Below, one piece after another: positions 35,801 through 46,552 of a DNA stretch of 64,000 bases (the stretch's first letter is position 1; the number at the start of each line of letters is the position of its first letter). This DNA is from Linum tenue. Lineage: Eukaryota; Streptophyta; Magnoliopsida; Malpighiales; Linaceae. The stretch is from the NCBI GenBank assembly GCA_946122785.1, contig CAMGYJ010000008.1, forward strand, positions 18,935,475 through 18,999,474, given 5' to 3'. Under the pieces are notes generated by a model. That model worked only from the letters and a program-made list of their open reading frames with translations. It did no database searches and was not told the origin of the DNA. A program made the translations under genes and the position numbers.

Positions 35801-36492
35801 ATTGAAACAAAAAAACATATTATTTTTTAAATACCTGCCCTTATTATTTGTAACATGTTCATGATGTTTGGAAAATAACAGGTTATTTGGGACAAAATCA
35901 AGGTTATCAACCTGATTTGACCCGTTGGTTCAATTAAGTAAGTGAGTGAAGGATTAATAGTATAATAGATTTAGCCCAGTTTTAACCCAATTTGTACATA
36001 ATTTAAAAATACATTCATAAAATAGAATAATTGCATCAATTGATAACTGATTTGTAATTTAATTTCAAGTACCTTATAGTAATTTATTATTAATATATAT
36101 TAATAATTAAAAAACCCAATCTTCCTCCCCACTACATACGACAATCATCTTTTTTTTTTTTTTTCATTCCATGAGTGCCTGATGAAAATCCAGTGTGACG
36201 TCCGCGACAAACATGTAGTGGTTGCGTTCTGCACAGTCGACAAGGCGGTGTTAGGTGATGGTGGAATTCAATTTTTTGTTAAATGAACTCAAATAGTAAT
36301 TCATATAAAAAAAAACTCAAATATCACACCCACATAACTCTTATAAACTACCTACTTATGTTTTTGTTAAATGAACTTCCATAAAGTTTACGTTTTAAAA
36401 TATTTGTAGGTTGGGCTTGATATCTTATTTGGGTATTACTCTTGGATGCTTGATATCTTCGGGTAAGGCTTTCCTTGTATTGGTCTCAGATC
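35801..36492. other. A/T-rich intergenic, no gene seen
   Basis: Includes a poly-T tract (about 36151-36164). No coding or terminal-repeat structure was found. Confidence 0.5.
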
Positions 36493-36500
36493 AGAGGAAC

Positions 36501-37439
36501 TAGGGGTGTTAGTCGGTGCGGTTTCGGTTTAACCGCACCGAAATATCGGTTAACCGCAACCAAAATTGTCCCAAGATCACTAACCGAAACCGAAACCGAC
36601 AGAGACTTCGGTTAACCGAAAACCGCAAACATCGGTTTCGGTTTTTCCTTGCGGTTAACCGAAACCGCAGGTTCTGGTTCACTTTCTCGGTTTTCGTTCA
36701 GAAACCGACCACCCAAAACCGAATTTCAACCACCTTTTTTAATGATTCACCCTCAATTTTGAGTGACCTGCTTTTGTTTCAGCCTCTATAATCACACACC
36801 ATAAAGTCATCTAAATCAATTGAACATAAAGCCTAAAGCAACCACACAATTCAACCACAACTCTACAACATAAAGTCTACATGCTCACAATTCAACCACA
36901 AGTCACAATCACAACAAGACACAAATAACAAGTTCATTATCTCCAAATCATCAACCTAAATGATCTGAGGATCTCGCTCCAATTCATCTAGCCCATAGTC
37001 ATCATTTACTCCAAGATCTTCATCTAGCCCATAGTCATCAACAACCTAAGGTTCACTCTATCGAGTGCAAAGGGGATTTAGAGAGGGGTGACTTTCGAAT
37101 TCTAACTCCTAAAAACATTTGAGACTCTTGATGGAGGGTTGTTTGCAATAGGTGAGAATTGGGATGTTTGGAATTGCAACTTTGATTGGTTTTGAATCTT
37201 ACAACTTTTTCCCTTAGCCAAAGTAAAAAACCATGTAGTCACACTAGTAGGCGGTTATCGGTTTTCTTATCGGTTAACCGCTAACCGATTAATCGGTTAG
37301 CGGTTAACCACTAACCAAATTACTACTAACCGAAACCGAAATTAATAAGGAAGTAGCGGTTATCGGTTAGCCACTAACCGACTTTATCGGTTCGGTTATC
37401 GGTTAAAACCGATAACCGACTAACCGTTTATCACCCCTA
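36501..37439. mobile_element. Non-autonomous hAT element (GGTTAACCG-rich)
   Basis: Starts TAGGGGTGTTAGTCGG and ends TTTATCACCCCTA, flanked by a perfect 8-bp duplication AGAGGAAC (36493-36500 and 37440-37447). Both subterminal regions are packed with CGGTTAACCG/AACCGAAACCG repeats. The middle is A/T-rich and non-coding. The 8-bp duplication and TAGGGGTG ends identify hAT. Confidence 0.92.
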
Positions 37440-37868
37440 AGAGGAACCAGGGTGAAGTTCGGAGTTCAGAATCTGAGAGGCGAGGGCGGGCAAGAGAACG
37501 GCGTCGTTGTAGTGATGGCGTGTTGATATGGAGTTAATCCGGAGAATGTCGACGAAGGCAGAGTCCTCCCGATTCCCGAGGTCCTATACAATTGTGGAAT
37601 AGTTGGGCTGCAATGCAACTCGTTCTCTGCAATATGCTCGTTTGGGTCAAATTGTGGCTTGGGCCTTATGAGCAACAACTGATAATTGGGCCGAGTTAGT
37701 TAAATCCAAACCCCTCTGTTTTCCTCCCCAATGTCGGCGGCAACCCAACGGTAACAAGGAGGACGCGAATCCTTTTCCAACAAGGATTAGGCTAGGGCAA
37801 AATATCTACAACACAAATCCTTCTAGGATTATGATACCGCTTACTTAGCCTAGTGAATTATTAAAATC

Positions 37869-37876
37869 TATATAAA
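37869..37876 (+). promoter_or_regulatory. TATA box for the 38001 gene
   Basis: TATATAAA 125 bases before the ATG at 38001, followed by a CT-rich leader (CTCTCTCTCTG at about 37961). Spacing fits a plant core promoter with a leader of roughly 95 bases. Confidence 0.65.
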
Positions 37877-38000
37877 CAAACTTTCCATAACCAATTCACT
37901 CACTCAGGCACTCTCTGCCGCCGATCTACTTACTTCCTTCCACGGTTTCATTAATTCATTGCTCTCTCTCTGTTTCCATTCTTACAATTAAGTTTCCACA

Positions 38001-38825
38001 ATGGCGCTCCCTACCTTCGCAATGGGAAGCTACGGGCTCTTGTTCAGACCCAAAGATGTCCTGTTCGAAATCATCGATTCCGCCATCTCCGTCGCCGCTT
38101 CCCGCTGGCCGGAAGATCTCGAAGGCCAAAGAAACCAGATTCTGAAGAGGCTCGGTCTACCTTCACCCGAAAACGACCAGAACAAGACCGAGAAGAAGAA
38201 GAAGAAGGAGGATGAGGATGAGGTTTCCACTCTTCCTGATCTCTCCACCAAGGAGAAGAAGGCACCGGCTGCTCCGAACGGGAAACAAATCTCGGCGGAG
38301 ATCATCGTTAGCAATAGCAATTGCAATCAGTACGATGATGTCGGCCGAGGACGGATCAATGTTGAGGTCAAATTGGGGAAGCGGTCGGCAAAGGAATCAG
38401 CAGTAGGAGAAGCGAGAGGCAAGCCGCGCGAATCGTCTTTAGAGGAGAAGAGGAAAATCGACGGCGGTAGGGATCTAGGGTTTGCCAGAGAAGACAGGGG
38501 AAGAGCCGCCACGCCGCCGAGGAAAGTGGAGAGCTATTCTGGAAGGGGCCGCGGGGAAAGCAGGGGAAGAAGGAGCGAGGATGCTGCCGATCATCATTAC
38601 CAAAGACGGCGCCGTTCGGAAGATTGGTATCACGGCGACTACCACCGCAGGAGGAACTTCGACCGCGACGAACGGCGTTACGGCGGCTGCAAGCGGAGTT
38701 ACAACACCGACGAACGGCGTTACAACGGCCGTCGTTGCGAGGAGGAGGAGCGTTCGAGGAAGAGGCAGAGGATTGTGGAGGAAGCTTCTGTTACCACCAC
38801 CGCCGGTGGGAATGGAAGCCGTTGA
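38001..38825 (+). CDS. Unrecognised Arg-rich, largely disordered protein, 274 aa
   Basis: Not recognised. A complete single-exon frame preceded by a TATA box and a CT-rich leader. The N-terminal 55 residues look folded (SYGLLFRPKDVLFEIIDSAI, then SRWPEDLEGQRNQILKRLGL). A Lys/Glu-rich stretch (EKKKKKEDEDE) follows, then a low-complexity region of mixed charge, then from about residue 160 an Arg/Gly/Asp/Tyr-rich tail with RGRGESRGRRSED, YHRRRNFDRDERRYGG and RSRKRQR. The tail resembles RNA-binding or splicing-associated disordered regions and could hold nuclear localisation signals (KRQR), but that is inference. No known domain was found. Codon bias and low complexity also leave room for chance elongation, although the promoter and leader argue for a real gene. 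Confidence 0.7.
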   Translation: MALPTFAMGSYGLLFRPKDVLFEIIDSAISVAASRWPEDLEGQRNQILKRLGLPSPENDQNKTEKKKKKEDEDEVSTLPDLSTKEKKAPAAPNGKQISAEIIVSNSNCNQYDDVGRGRINVEVKLGKRSAKESAVGEARGKPRESSLEEKRKIDGGRDLGFAREDRGRAATPPRKVESYSGRGRGESRGRRSEDAADHHYQRRRRSEDWYHGDYHRRRNFDRDERRYGGCKRSYNTDERRYNGRRCEEEERSRKRQRIVEEASVTTTAGGNGSR

Positions 38826-39920
38826 GTGATTCAGTACTCACGAAGATTCCTGCGACCAAGAGATTGAAGTTTTGCTCTGAAGTTAATTGAGTCTTTAATT
38901 TCTATGTAATTAAAATTGTTAAGTAAGCAACACCCACAGAATATTGTTGGTGTTTACTGTTTCGTGCTCTGTTTCAGATGTTAAGGAAGATGCCTTTTAC
39001 TACTACTGTTGTAGAATTATGTTGTTGTTTTGGTGTTCACTGTTTCTTGTCCAACAACAACCTCCCTTTAGTCTTCTTCTTCTGAATCCATCATCTGATT
39101 TCATACTTGGTTAATATAGCCAAATATAATGGCACTTCAAGTCACATTTGGCAATGGTAAAAAAAATCTTCTAATCTCACTTTGGTTTTTCGCAAACCCA
39201 TTTATCTAGTCGCGCTTTCTAGTTAGATAATATTATGCAGATTAAAAAAAATGCTTCATATTATTTACTTTCCATAAATTCTCTTGTGCTAAATGCTCTA
39301 TCTACTTATGATTGTGTAAGGAAGACGCTATACCGTAGTAGCCCAAAATCAACTTATTACAAGTCATTAGTTTTGATCGACTTAACACTAACTATTTTGT
39401 TGGACAATCCTCTGCCTTCAACAATAAATTTCGTGGTGTGCTCTTCACGTTCAGGTAAGGCTTTGCTTGAGTTAGGATACAGAGTCAAGAGGATATGTTT
39501 GGTTGGTCTTGATAGCTAGCAAATCTTGCAGAGAGTTCGATTGAGCTTGGATTGATACTGTTGCCAAGTAAGTAGTAACCGCCTTATGTATTGTTTTAAA
39601 ACAAGACATCCCTTCTTTGATGAGAGAGGTACTTCAGCACTGGTGAAAATTCAAAACCCTACCTTTTTGGGAATGCATGTATTTATTTCATCATCGTCAG
39701 TTTGCCAACATAGCATTGTTAAATAAATCTAACCATTGGTGGAGTATTTGTATTGATCTAGTTGATATTAATTATAAGAATGCCGTGACTCATGAACATA
39801 CCGATTGTAACCGTGAAAAATGTTCTAATTTTCATTAGAAGTTTTTTTTTTCAACAATCCAAATTTCTTTCTTGTCACATCCTATGAAAAATATAGCTCA
39901 TATATATATATGGTGGCGTA
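38826..39920. other. Intergenic, 3' flank of the 38001 gene, no gene seen
   Basis: T-rich 3' UTR-like sequence to about 39120, then A/T-rich sequence. The frame 39235-39519 has no recognisable features. Confidence 0.45.
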
Positions 39921-39924
39921 TTCG

Positions 39925-40296
39925 GTGCACCCACTTTTTCGGGTGCACTCAGTGCACCCGCCTCATAATTGTCATTCTGACCATGAGATTCATGTCAAAA
40001 CAATTGTTGCTTATGATAATATGAACAAGAGAAGCACATGATTTTGAAAAAAATTCATTCAAAATTTACTTTAATTCGAAGGATTTAGGATTTAGGAATT
40101 TAGGGTTAGGGTTTAGGTTTACAATTTGGGATTTTGGGTTAGGATTCAAAATTGAAAGTTAAGGAGTTAGGGTAATGGATTTATTTGTTATGATTCTATG
40201 TCATATCATCATATTAGATTGAGAGTACTATTTAAAGTTCAAAATTTGATGTATTATGGACGCTTTTAGAGTGCACCCAAAAAAGTGAGTGCACTT
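39925..40296. mobile_element. MITE-like element with GTGCACCC ends
   Basis: Left GTGCACCCACTTTTTCGGG plus TGCACTC and right GAGTGCACCC, AAAAAAGTGAGTGCAC are inverted copies about 300 bases apart. The centre has telomere-like TTTAGGGTTAGGGTTTAGG (about 40097-40116). No target duplication was defined. Confidence 0.5.
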
Positions 40297-41842
40297 CCAT
40301 GAGATAAATACATTTCATATATTATAACTTCACGCAAACAGAACAATCATAACCAATTATTAGTACTTAGGTATGTTGATTAAAATTTTTCTGATAGCTT
40401 GAAGATTAGTGAGGCTACTTGTGTGAATTGTGACTTATGTCCAACATCAACTTTTGCTTGTGACAAGTGATGTTCATAAATGAAAAAAAAAAAGCTTTAT
40501 AAAAGGAGTAGGGTATGGGAGAGTGATAAAAAGCCACAAAAGGAAAGAGACAGCTGTAAAATCTTGGAACGTCAACTTGTAAGTAACAGATTTTTGCACA
40601 GTATACATCCATCGATCAGGAGATTTAAATTTATACTTATCCTTCCTTGGAGGACAAGAAAAGAGATGAATAATGGCTGTCTGTGAAACCCAAATAATGT
40701 AAATTTAATTGTGTGACAAGTAAGGAAGGCGTTGCAGTTATTTCTCTCATTTAATGCGGAGAGAGGGAATTTCAGAAGGAGTCCAAGTCGGGAAATGGAA
40801 AAACCAAACACGTTGAATGACTTTTGCAAGGGAAACGTCTTTGGACTTCTCCATCTGCCAGCCCAGCCATCCCTTCCAGCAAACCCCAAGTAGATCTAAG
40901 TTCTTCCTCTTCCCATTTCCATTTTTCAACCAAATTACCACGGATTGTGAAACATGTAGCCAGGGTCAAATCGGTGAGTTCAATGGTTGTTAGGAAGGTA
41001 TGATAACAAAATAATCGTATACAATTGTTTTTGATAATATTGTTGCGAGAAGATAGATTAAGCAACAAACAATTACTTGACCAAATTAGTTCTTATATCA
41101 TGCAATAAACCATTTGATCCCAATAACTCGAGTTGTTGCGAGAAGGTGGATTATGCATTTTATATACCACTCTCTTATAAAAACTATCATTCGATCTTAA
41201 TAATATCGTGATAAAGTTATACCAATTAGTTATAAGAGATTGATTTGTTAGGTGTTAAGATATGAACGTTTACATAATATTCTCATTTTAAGCAAAATTC
41301 TTTGGTTAATACTGATATGATTGTAAGTTCGAATCGTGCCGCTCTCGTGAGTTTGCCAATACACTAGGCCCTAGGGTTTGAACAAACCTTGAACTTATGG
41401 GTAGGCGTTCACATTCCCAAATGAAAAAAATTACAGAGAAACAGAGTACTCAACACCAATCTTCACAATACAATTGACATACCAGAGCCACTTAGCCAGG
41501 TGAATCAAACTTTTTTTCCTTCACCATTTCTGTATATATCGTTACATTAAGTGTGTACAAACTAAAATCAAATAATAATCCTCCCTATACTATATACTAC
41601 ACATCCAAATCTGTACAAACAAACAAATAATCAAAGAACATAAAAATCCCAGAACAATCAAGAACCAGCAACTACTTAACTATTATGGTTCTTGATCTAG
41701 AAACCAACCCAAGAATAAAAAACAACCTAGCTATAGGCAAAATCCCCTATTACAATAAAATCTCAATCAACACACAAAATGAAACCAATAAACAAATAAA
41801 GAAAGAAAACAGAGGGAATCAAATCCCCTGCTTCAATATCCT
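40297..41842. other. Intergenic; right end is the 3' flank of the IDA-like gene
   Basis: No gene seen. A copy of the AATAACTCGAGTTGTTG dispersed repeat lies at about 41121-41140. The stretch 41560-41842 is the likely 3' UTR and flank of the minus-strand peptide gene. Confidence 0.45.
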
Positions 41843-42127
41843 TCAGTTCTGGATGGAGTTGTGCCTCTTGGAAGGACCGGACGGCGGGATCGGGACCCCT
41901 TTCGGCAAGAAGTTGAACACCGCCGCCTGCCCCTCGTACTGAAACGCAGTCAGGTAAACCTTCCGGCCGCCGGCGGCCCCATCTCTCATTATCAGAACGG
42001 CCCCAGGCCTGGTGGCAGAGGAAGACGCCACCAGCAGAAACAGAGTAATCGCCGCCGCCACCACGTAAACAGGGCACCTGAGCTTGTATCTCGATGAACA
42101 CGAAGAAGAAGTAGAGGCAGCCGCCAT
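41843..42127 (-). CDS. IDA-like (IDL) peptide hormone precursor, 94 aa
   Basis: Precursor of a secreted peptide of the INFLORESCENCE DEFICIENT IN ABSCISSION family. Family peptides bind HAESA/HAESA-LIKE2 receptor kinases with SERK co-receptors to drive cell separation such as floral abscission and lateral root emergence. What is seen: a Ser/Cys-rich N-terminus, a hydrophobic signal segment at about residues 19-36 (CPVYVVAAAITLFLLVASSS), a variable middle, and near the C-terminus NFLPKGVPIPPSGPSKRHN (72-90). The last part contains the mature PIP core PIPPSGPSKRHN with the essential Pro pair, Lys-Arg and C-terminal Asn. Four residues (SIQN) follow and would be trimmed. The gene is intronless and the usual family length. 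Gly replaces the Ala of Arabidopsis IDA at the PPS(A/G)PS position, as in IDL members. Which IDL it is cannot be decided. Confidence 0.93.
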   Translation of the reverse strand: MAAASTSSSCSSRYKLRCPVYVVAAAITLFLLVASSSATRPGAVLIMRDGAAGGRKVYLTAFQYEGQAAVFNFLPKGVPIPPSGPSKRHNSIQN

Positions 42128-42226
42128 TGATTATGATATGGGTTCTAGGGAAAGGGAAGAGCTTTGAAGCTGTTGAGAGAGATGGAGGGGGAATGAAAAT
42201 ATGAAATGAAGAAGGGGAAGGAAGGG

Positions 42227-42233
42227 TTAAATA
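42227..42233 (-). promoter_or_regulatory. TATA-like element for the IDA-like gene
   Basis: On the minus strand the sequence reads CATATTTAACCC, a weak TATA-like site about 100 bases before the ATG. It is the only candidate in the interval. Confidence 0.35.
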
Positions 42234-42240
42234 TGTGAGG

Positions 42241-43089
42241 GATGCAGAAAAGCTGGCGGGGGAAAAGGGGAGGAAATTGGGGGAGGGAGCTATAGAGCTA
42301 GCAAGGCAAATTATGGATGAAGAAGAAGAGGAAGTTGGAGTAGTGAAGCACACGCTAACGACTTGTAGCACAGCTTTTTAACGGGTTTTCGCAGTTTAAG
42401 CTGTCGTGGGAAAATGAAAGCGAAAATAAATGAATAAACAAATAAATAATCGTATTATATTGGTTGATTATTTCTTGTTTTGGTGATTGTAAAATAAAAA
42501 AAAATGTCAACGGGTTTGGAGAGGACTGTTTTGTTTTTGCCTTATTTTCCCTTCCTTCCTTTTTGCTTGTTCTCTGCTTGTACGTACCTGTGTTGTTGGG
42601 TGCCGGCAAATGACTTTTTCTAAATTTTACGATACGACTTAGGAGAAAGTCAAATTCCAATTCTTTTTCGTGCGTTGTTTTCCCACTGGCATCGCCTCAG
42701 CTACATAACTCAAACATTTGTATCCTTTATACGTAACGTCGTGTTTTCTGTTTGGCATGATATCGCGATTCGTCCTTGTATTCATGTCGATCTATAGTTA
42801 AATAATCGTCGATGAATTTGTGAGTAGTTAACGAGAAGTGTTTGTAATCGCGACGGAAACGGATGGGAAGAAGATAATGGTGAGATTGATGGAATGGGGG
42901 GTTCAGGAATGGGAGTGCCGACCGACTCTGATCTGGTGGGTATTCATGAGATGTGTGTTTGCATAGATGAAAATGGCTTTTCCCAAACAAATGGAAAATG
43001 TGAGGCTATCTTTTGATGTGGGTTTCTGTTTTACATGGATCATGTTGGAGACGTGGATCAAAACGTTTTAAAGATGGACTTGATTTAGT
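42241..43089. other. Upstream region of the IDA-like gene, no other gene seen
   Basis: Frames here (minus 42371-41763, minus 42660-42355 and others) are low-complexity shadows with no family match. No binding site stands out. Confidence 0.45.
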
Positions 43090-43594
43090 GTTGGGAGTTT
43101 TGATTATTAGGTTAATTTGCAGGAATATAGATTGAAGAATTTGATGATGCGGAATTGAAATAGAACACAGAACAACGAATTTTACGTGATATACTCGATC
43201 GATTGATTGATCGAGACTAATCCACGGTGAGCTCGGAAAGCTCACGACTGACGTTTTATTATTTGAGGACTACATCTTGACGGCTTGCTTACGACAATCT
43301 CCGTAGCTAAGCTTATATAGACGTAGGGTTAAAACCCTAATGACAACCAAGTTTCCGTCTTTGACAAGGACAAGGAAACAAGGGACTTGGAGGATAAGGA
43401 ATTAATTATTTTTGACTAAATAATTAATATCCTCAACACTCCCCCTCAAGCGAAGACATGAGTGACAAGAATGTCGAGCTTGAAAAAGGAAATGTGACGA
43501 ACAAGCATGACAAGCTTGAACAACAAAACTCGAGATGAATAACATCTCGAACGAGGTTGATTTGGAGACGACTGACTCTCTCCCTTGAACAACC

Positions 43595-43850
43595 TGATGA
43601 AGACGGTTGACTGCATCTTCTTGAACGTCGTGACGAGACAGTTGATTGCGTCTCTTGAACGACCTGACGAAGACGGTTGACTGCGTCTCTTGAATGACTT
43701 GACGAAGACGATTGACTACGTCTATTCGTATGATATGATGGAGACGGTTGACTGCCCCTCTACCTGGATGAGATTGAACGAGAGGCTGTTGACTGCGCCT
43801 CTCTTGAATGAGATCGATCGAGAGACTTTTGACTATCATCTCTCTTGAAT
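43595..43850. repeat. Minisatellite block, copy 1 (about 34-bp unit)
   Basis: Successive degenerate units such as GACGGTTGACTGCGTCTCTT and GAACGACCTGACGAAG repeat about six times at roughly 34-base spacing. The whole block recurs at 44182-44434 with few changes. Confidence 0.8.
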
Positions 43851-44181
43851 GAGGCTGGGGAACCTCCTTGACTGATACACCGTGGTTGCTATGCTGAACT
43901 GATTGACCACGTAAGATGATGCTCTATTCTCCCCCTCAAGCTGAGCATGAACATAGTGAATGCCCAGCTTGAAAGTTAGAATGGCGAAGGTAGAAAATTG
44001 ACCAATTCTGAATGCCGAGGGGCCGATCGCTACTTGTATCGTGACTGCCTCGCTCCACGACTTGAGGAAACTTTGTTTTAAAAAGTTTTCTTTCTCTCCA
44101 ACACCGAGTACTTGCAAGGATGGATCGTGATTGTCTCCTTGCCATGACCTTGACTGATGTTGATGAAAAATTGCTTGCTAC

Positions 44182-44434
44182 GTGACTGCATCTTCTTGAA
44201 CGTCGTGACGAGACGGTTGATTGCGTCTCTTGAACGACCTGACGGAGACGGTTGACTGCGTCTCTTGAATGACTTGACGGAGACGATTGACTATGTCTAT
44301 TCGTATGATATGATGAAGACGGTTGACTGCGCCTCTACTTGGATGAGATTGAACGAGAGGCTGTTGACTGCGCCTCTCTTGAATGAGACCGATCGAGAGA
44401 CTTCTGACTATCATCTCTCTTGAATGAGACCGAT
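44182..44434. repeat. Minisatellite block, copy 2; insertion site of the Athila-type element
   Basis: A near-identical copy of 43595-43850, including GAGAGACTTCTGACTATCAT. The Athila-type element is inserted at its end and the block's sequence resumes after the element at 50140 (CGAGAGACTTCTGACTA). Confidence 0.8.
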
Positions 44435-44537
44435 TGATAGACCGATAATTACACATGTTTTCACCCCTTTTCTGGAGCCGTTTGAGATGTGGATTCTTAT
44501 GTTTTAAGCCGATTTCACGCGAGGTTGTACGTTTGTG
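44435..44537 (+). repeat. Athila-type LTR segment 1 (first 103 bp only)
   Basis: Identical by eye to the first 103 bases of the complete LTR (45040-45142), then switches abruptly to 3' internal sequence. Confidence 0.9.
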
Positions 44538-45039
44538 GTGACACCCCTTATGTGAACTCTAGCATTTAGAGGGTGCATTCATGGTGAAGAGACGATAGGG
44601 ATTGAGAGAATAAGCATGCGCATTTTTCGCATCAAATTGTCCTGACCCCACTGGTCGAGAGTGAGCGATTAATTTTCTCATATTCTCTATACTCTTTACC
44701 CCGGTGAGGACCTAGATTGCTCGGTCTTAATTCTGATATCTTGAGCTTTGTGCATGAGGTGACTGTTTCGAACAAACGGTTGAGTCAAGTCTATGTTGGT
44801 TGGTGAACAGAAGGGAACTCTTCCTTTGCTCGACTTTATTGCATTCGAATGTCATCTGTGGTGGTTGTCTAGGTTGTTGTTCGAGTTGCCATGTGTTAAT
44901 GATCGCAAGCCAGTATGATCCACGTGTTTTGTGCCGATACGATTTGCCCTAAAGCCTGCTTGATTGAAACGTTTTGAGCTTACCTAGTGTCTGACTTGGT
45001 TTGCTTAGGGACAAGCAAACTGTTAAGTGTGGGGGAGTT

Positions 45040-46404
45040 TGATAGACCGATAATTACACATGTTTTCACCCCTTTTCTGGAGCCGTTTGAGATGTGGATT
45101 CTTATGTTTTAAGCCGATTTCACGCGAGGTTGTACGTTTGTGTCATATTTCAGGACTTGGCGGTGGAATCGAGGCAAAGGAACGAGATTTAGGTCGAAAG
45201 GAGCAAGTAAGCCTTGGAGTGTGCTGGAGAGCCAAAATACCCGGCCAAAGGCAGGAATACCCGACCGGGTATTTTCTGGCCATGGTCGGGTATTTCCCAC
45301 TTTGGGCGTCCGTGAGGAACAGAAGGGGGCCCGGGCAGGAGGCTTAAATCCCCGATCGGGGATTATTGAAAGAGACCGGGGATTTTCCCTAAGGCCGAAA
45401 CGGTGCGCTTCAATTATACCCTGTCGAGATCCAAAATACTCGACCGGGTATTTCGACCGGGTATCGCGATCTGGCAGCTGATTTAAGGGAAATGAAGGCC
45501 AACATTAAAGGGTTCCGAGTTTTTGAGAGAGAAAGCGATTCCTAGAGAGAGAAAGCGACGAACCAGAGTTCCCAAGTGCCATAGCTTGATCTTCATCACC
45601 ATTGGAGCCCGACTTGAGCTTGGAGAAGTGCCGATTAAACGTCCAGGAGCAGAAATCCATCTTCACAGTATGATTTCCGTGTCTGAATCCGCTTTTGCTT
45701 CTTTCTCTATGGAGTAGTTTCCCCATTCATCTGGGTATGGGGAACCCTAGATTTGTATGCTAGGTCTGATTGTATGAACCCAAGTACAGAGTTTGTGAAT
45801 TGATTATATTCGATTGAGGTTTGAATGATTGAATGACTTGAATCCTGACCAAATTCCTGTTGTTTCTGCTTTGACCTAGAATGAGAATATCTGCCTAGGT
45901 TGATAGAGTATCCTTAATCGAAGGTGGCGAATTAGTGACTTTAGTCGAGGAGCCAATTCGCTATTCTATACCGAATTCAATTCGGTAGTGGAGGTTTGGT
46001 TCGCTAGGGCCTCAATCTGTTTACTCCGGTGGAGGTTAGTCGCCCGCTAGAGACTCAGATTGAGAGGGTCTGGAGACCTTTAGTCGAGACTTCATACTAT
46101 TTAAGAACCTTCCGCAGTATAACTTTCATGAAAACTGAACTTGGTAAATTGCAATCCAACTTAACTGCAGTCTAAGGGGAACCATATCCGGGTGACCTCT
46201 CTTGACTTGACAACAACCGTTTACTTGCTTTGTGTTTTTGTTTGCTTGAATCTGCACTAAAAGATCACTGCTAGATAACGAGAATTCACCGAGTAGTCAT
46301 CACATCTAAAACCCGGGTTGACAATAAAACCCGAACCCGCTATACTACGCTTTAGGAAGTGGTTACACTTGGCCATTTTCTAGAGTGACAGTAGGAGTGA
46401 GTCA
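45040..46404 (+). repeat. Athila-type complete LTR
   Basis: TGATAGACCG...AGGAGTGAGTCA, preceded by the polypurine tract GTGTGGGGGAG and followed by the primer-binding site. It carries repeated ACCCGACCGGGTATTT-type motifs at about 45236-45290 and 45435-45465. Confidence 0.9.
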
Positions 46405-46406
46405 AG

Positions 46407-46426
46407 TTTTTGGCGCCGTTGCCGGG
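46407..46426 (+). other. Athila-type primer-binding site
   Basis: TTTTTGGCGCCGTTGCCGGG starts two bases after the LTR end. TGGCGCCGTTGCCGGGGA is the usual primer site of plant Athila/Tat elements. Confidence 0.9.
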
Positions 46427-46552
46427 GACGGCTAGGTTGTTGAAGAAAAGTGATTTATGTTACTTTAGTATTTTCATTTTCGCATTGAGTGTTTGTTCTT
46501 TCCCACTTGTGCCTTCACGGGTTTGCATTGCTTGATTGTGTGCAGATAGTGC

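Larger units (their letters stand above)
43090..44434 (-). mobile_element. Degenerate minus-strand copia-like end: LTR plus 3' internal segment
   Basis: On the minus strand a polypurine-like CTTGAGGGGGAG leads into an LTR beginning TGTTGAGGATATTAATTA (at about 43436). The LTR has a TATA-like TCTATATAAGC (about 43311-43321) and runs to about 43150-43090, where the end is unclear. The adjoining sequence (43440-44434) has a second CTTGAGGGGGAGAA (about 43930) and repeated minisatellite-like blocks. A frame ending RGSVEDINYLVKNN resembles copia 3' ends. No reverse transcriptase is present. Confidence 0.55.

Noticed and set aside
40097..40120. Interstitial telomere repeat
   Set aside because: Only two or three irregular TTTAGGG-like units inside a MITE-like element.
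41763..42371. 202-aa minus-strand frame overlapping the IDA-like gene
   Set aside because: A low-complexity shadow in another phase; the 94-aa frame has the signal peptide and PIP core.
43402..44456. Arg/His/Gln-rich minus-strand frames (145 and 92 aa) that resemble each other
   Set aside because: Their similarity comes from the duplicated minisatellite block, not from a protein family.
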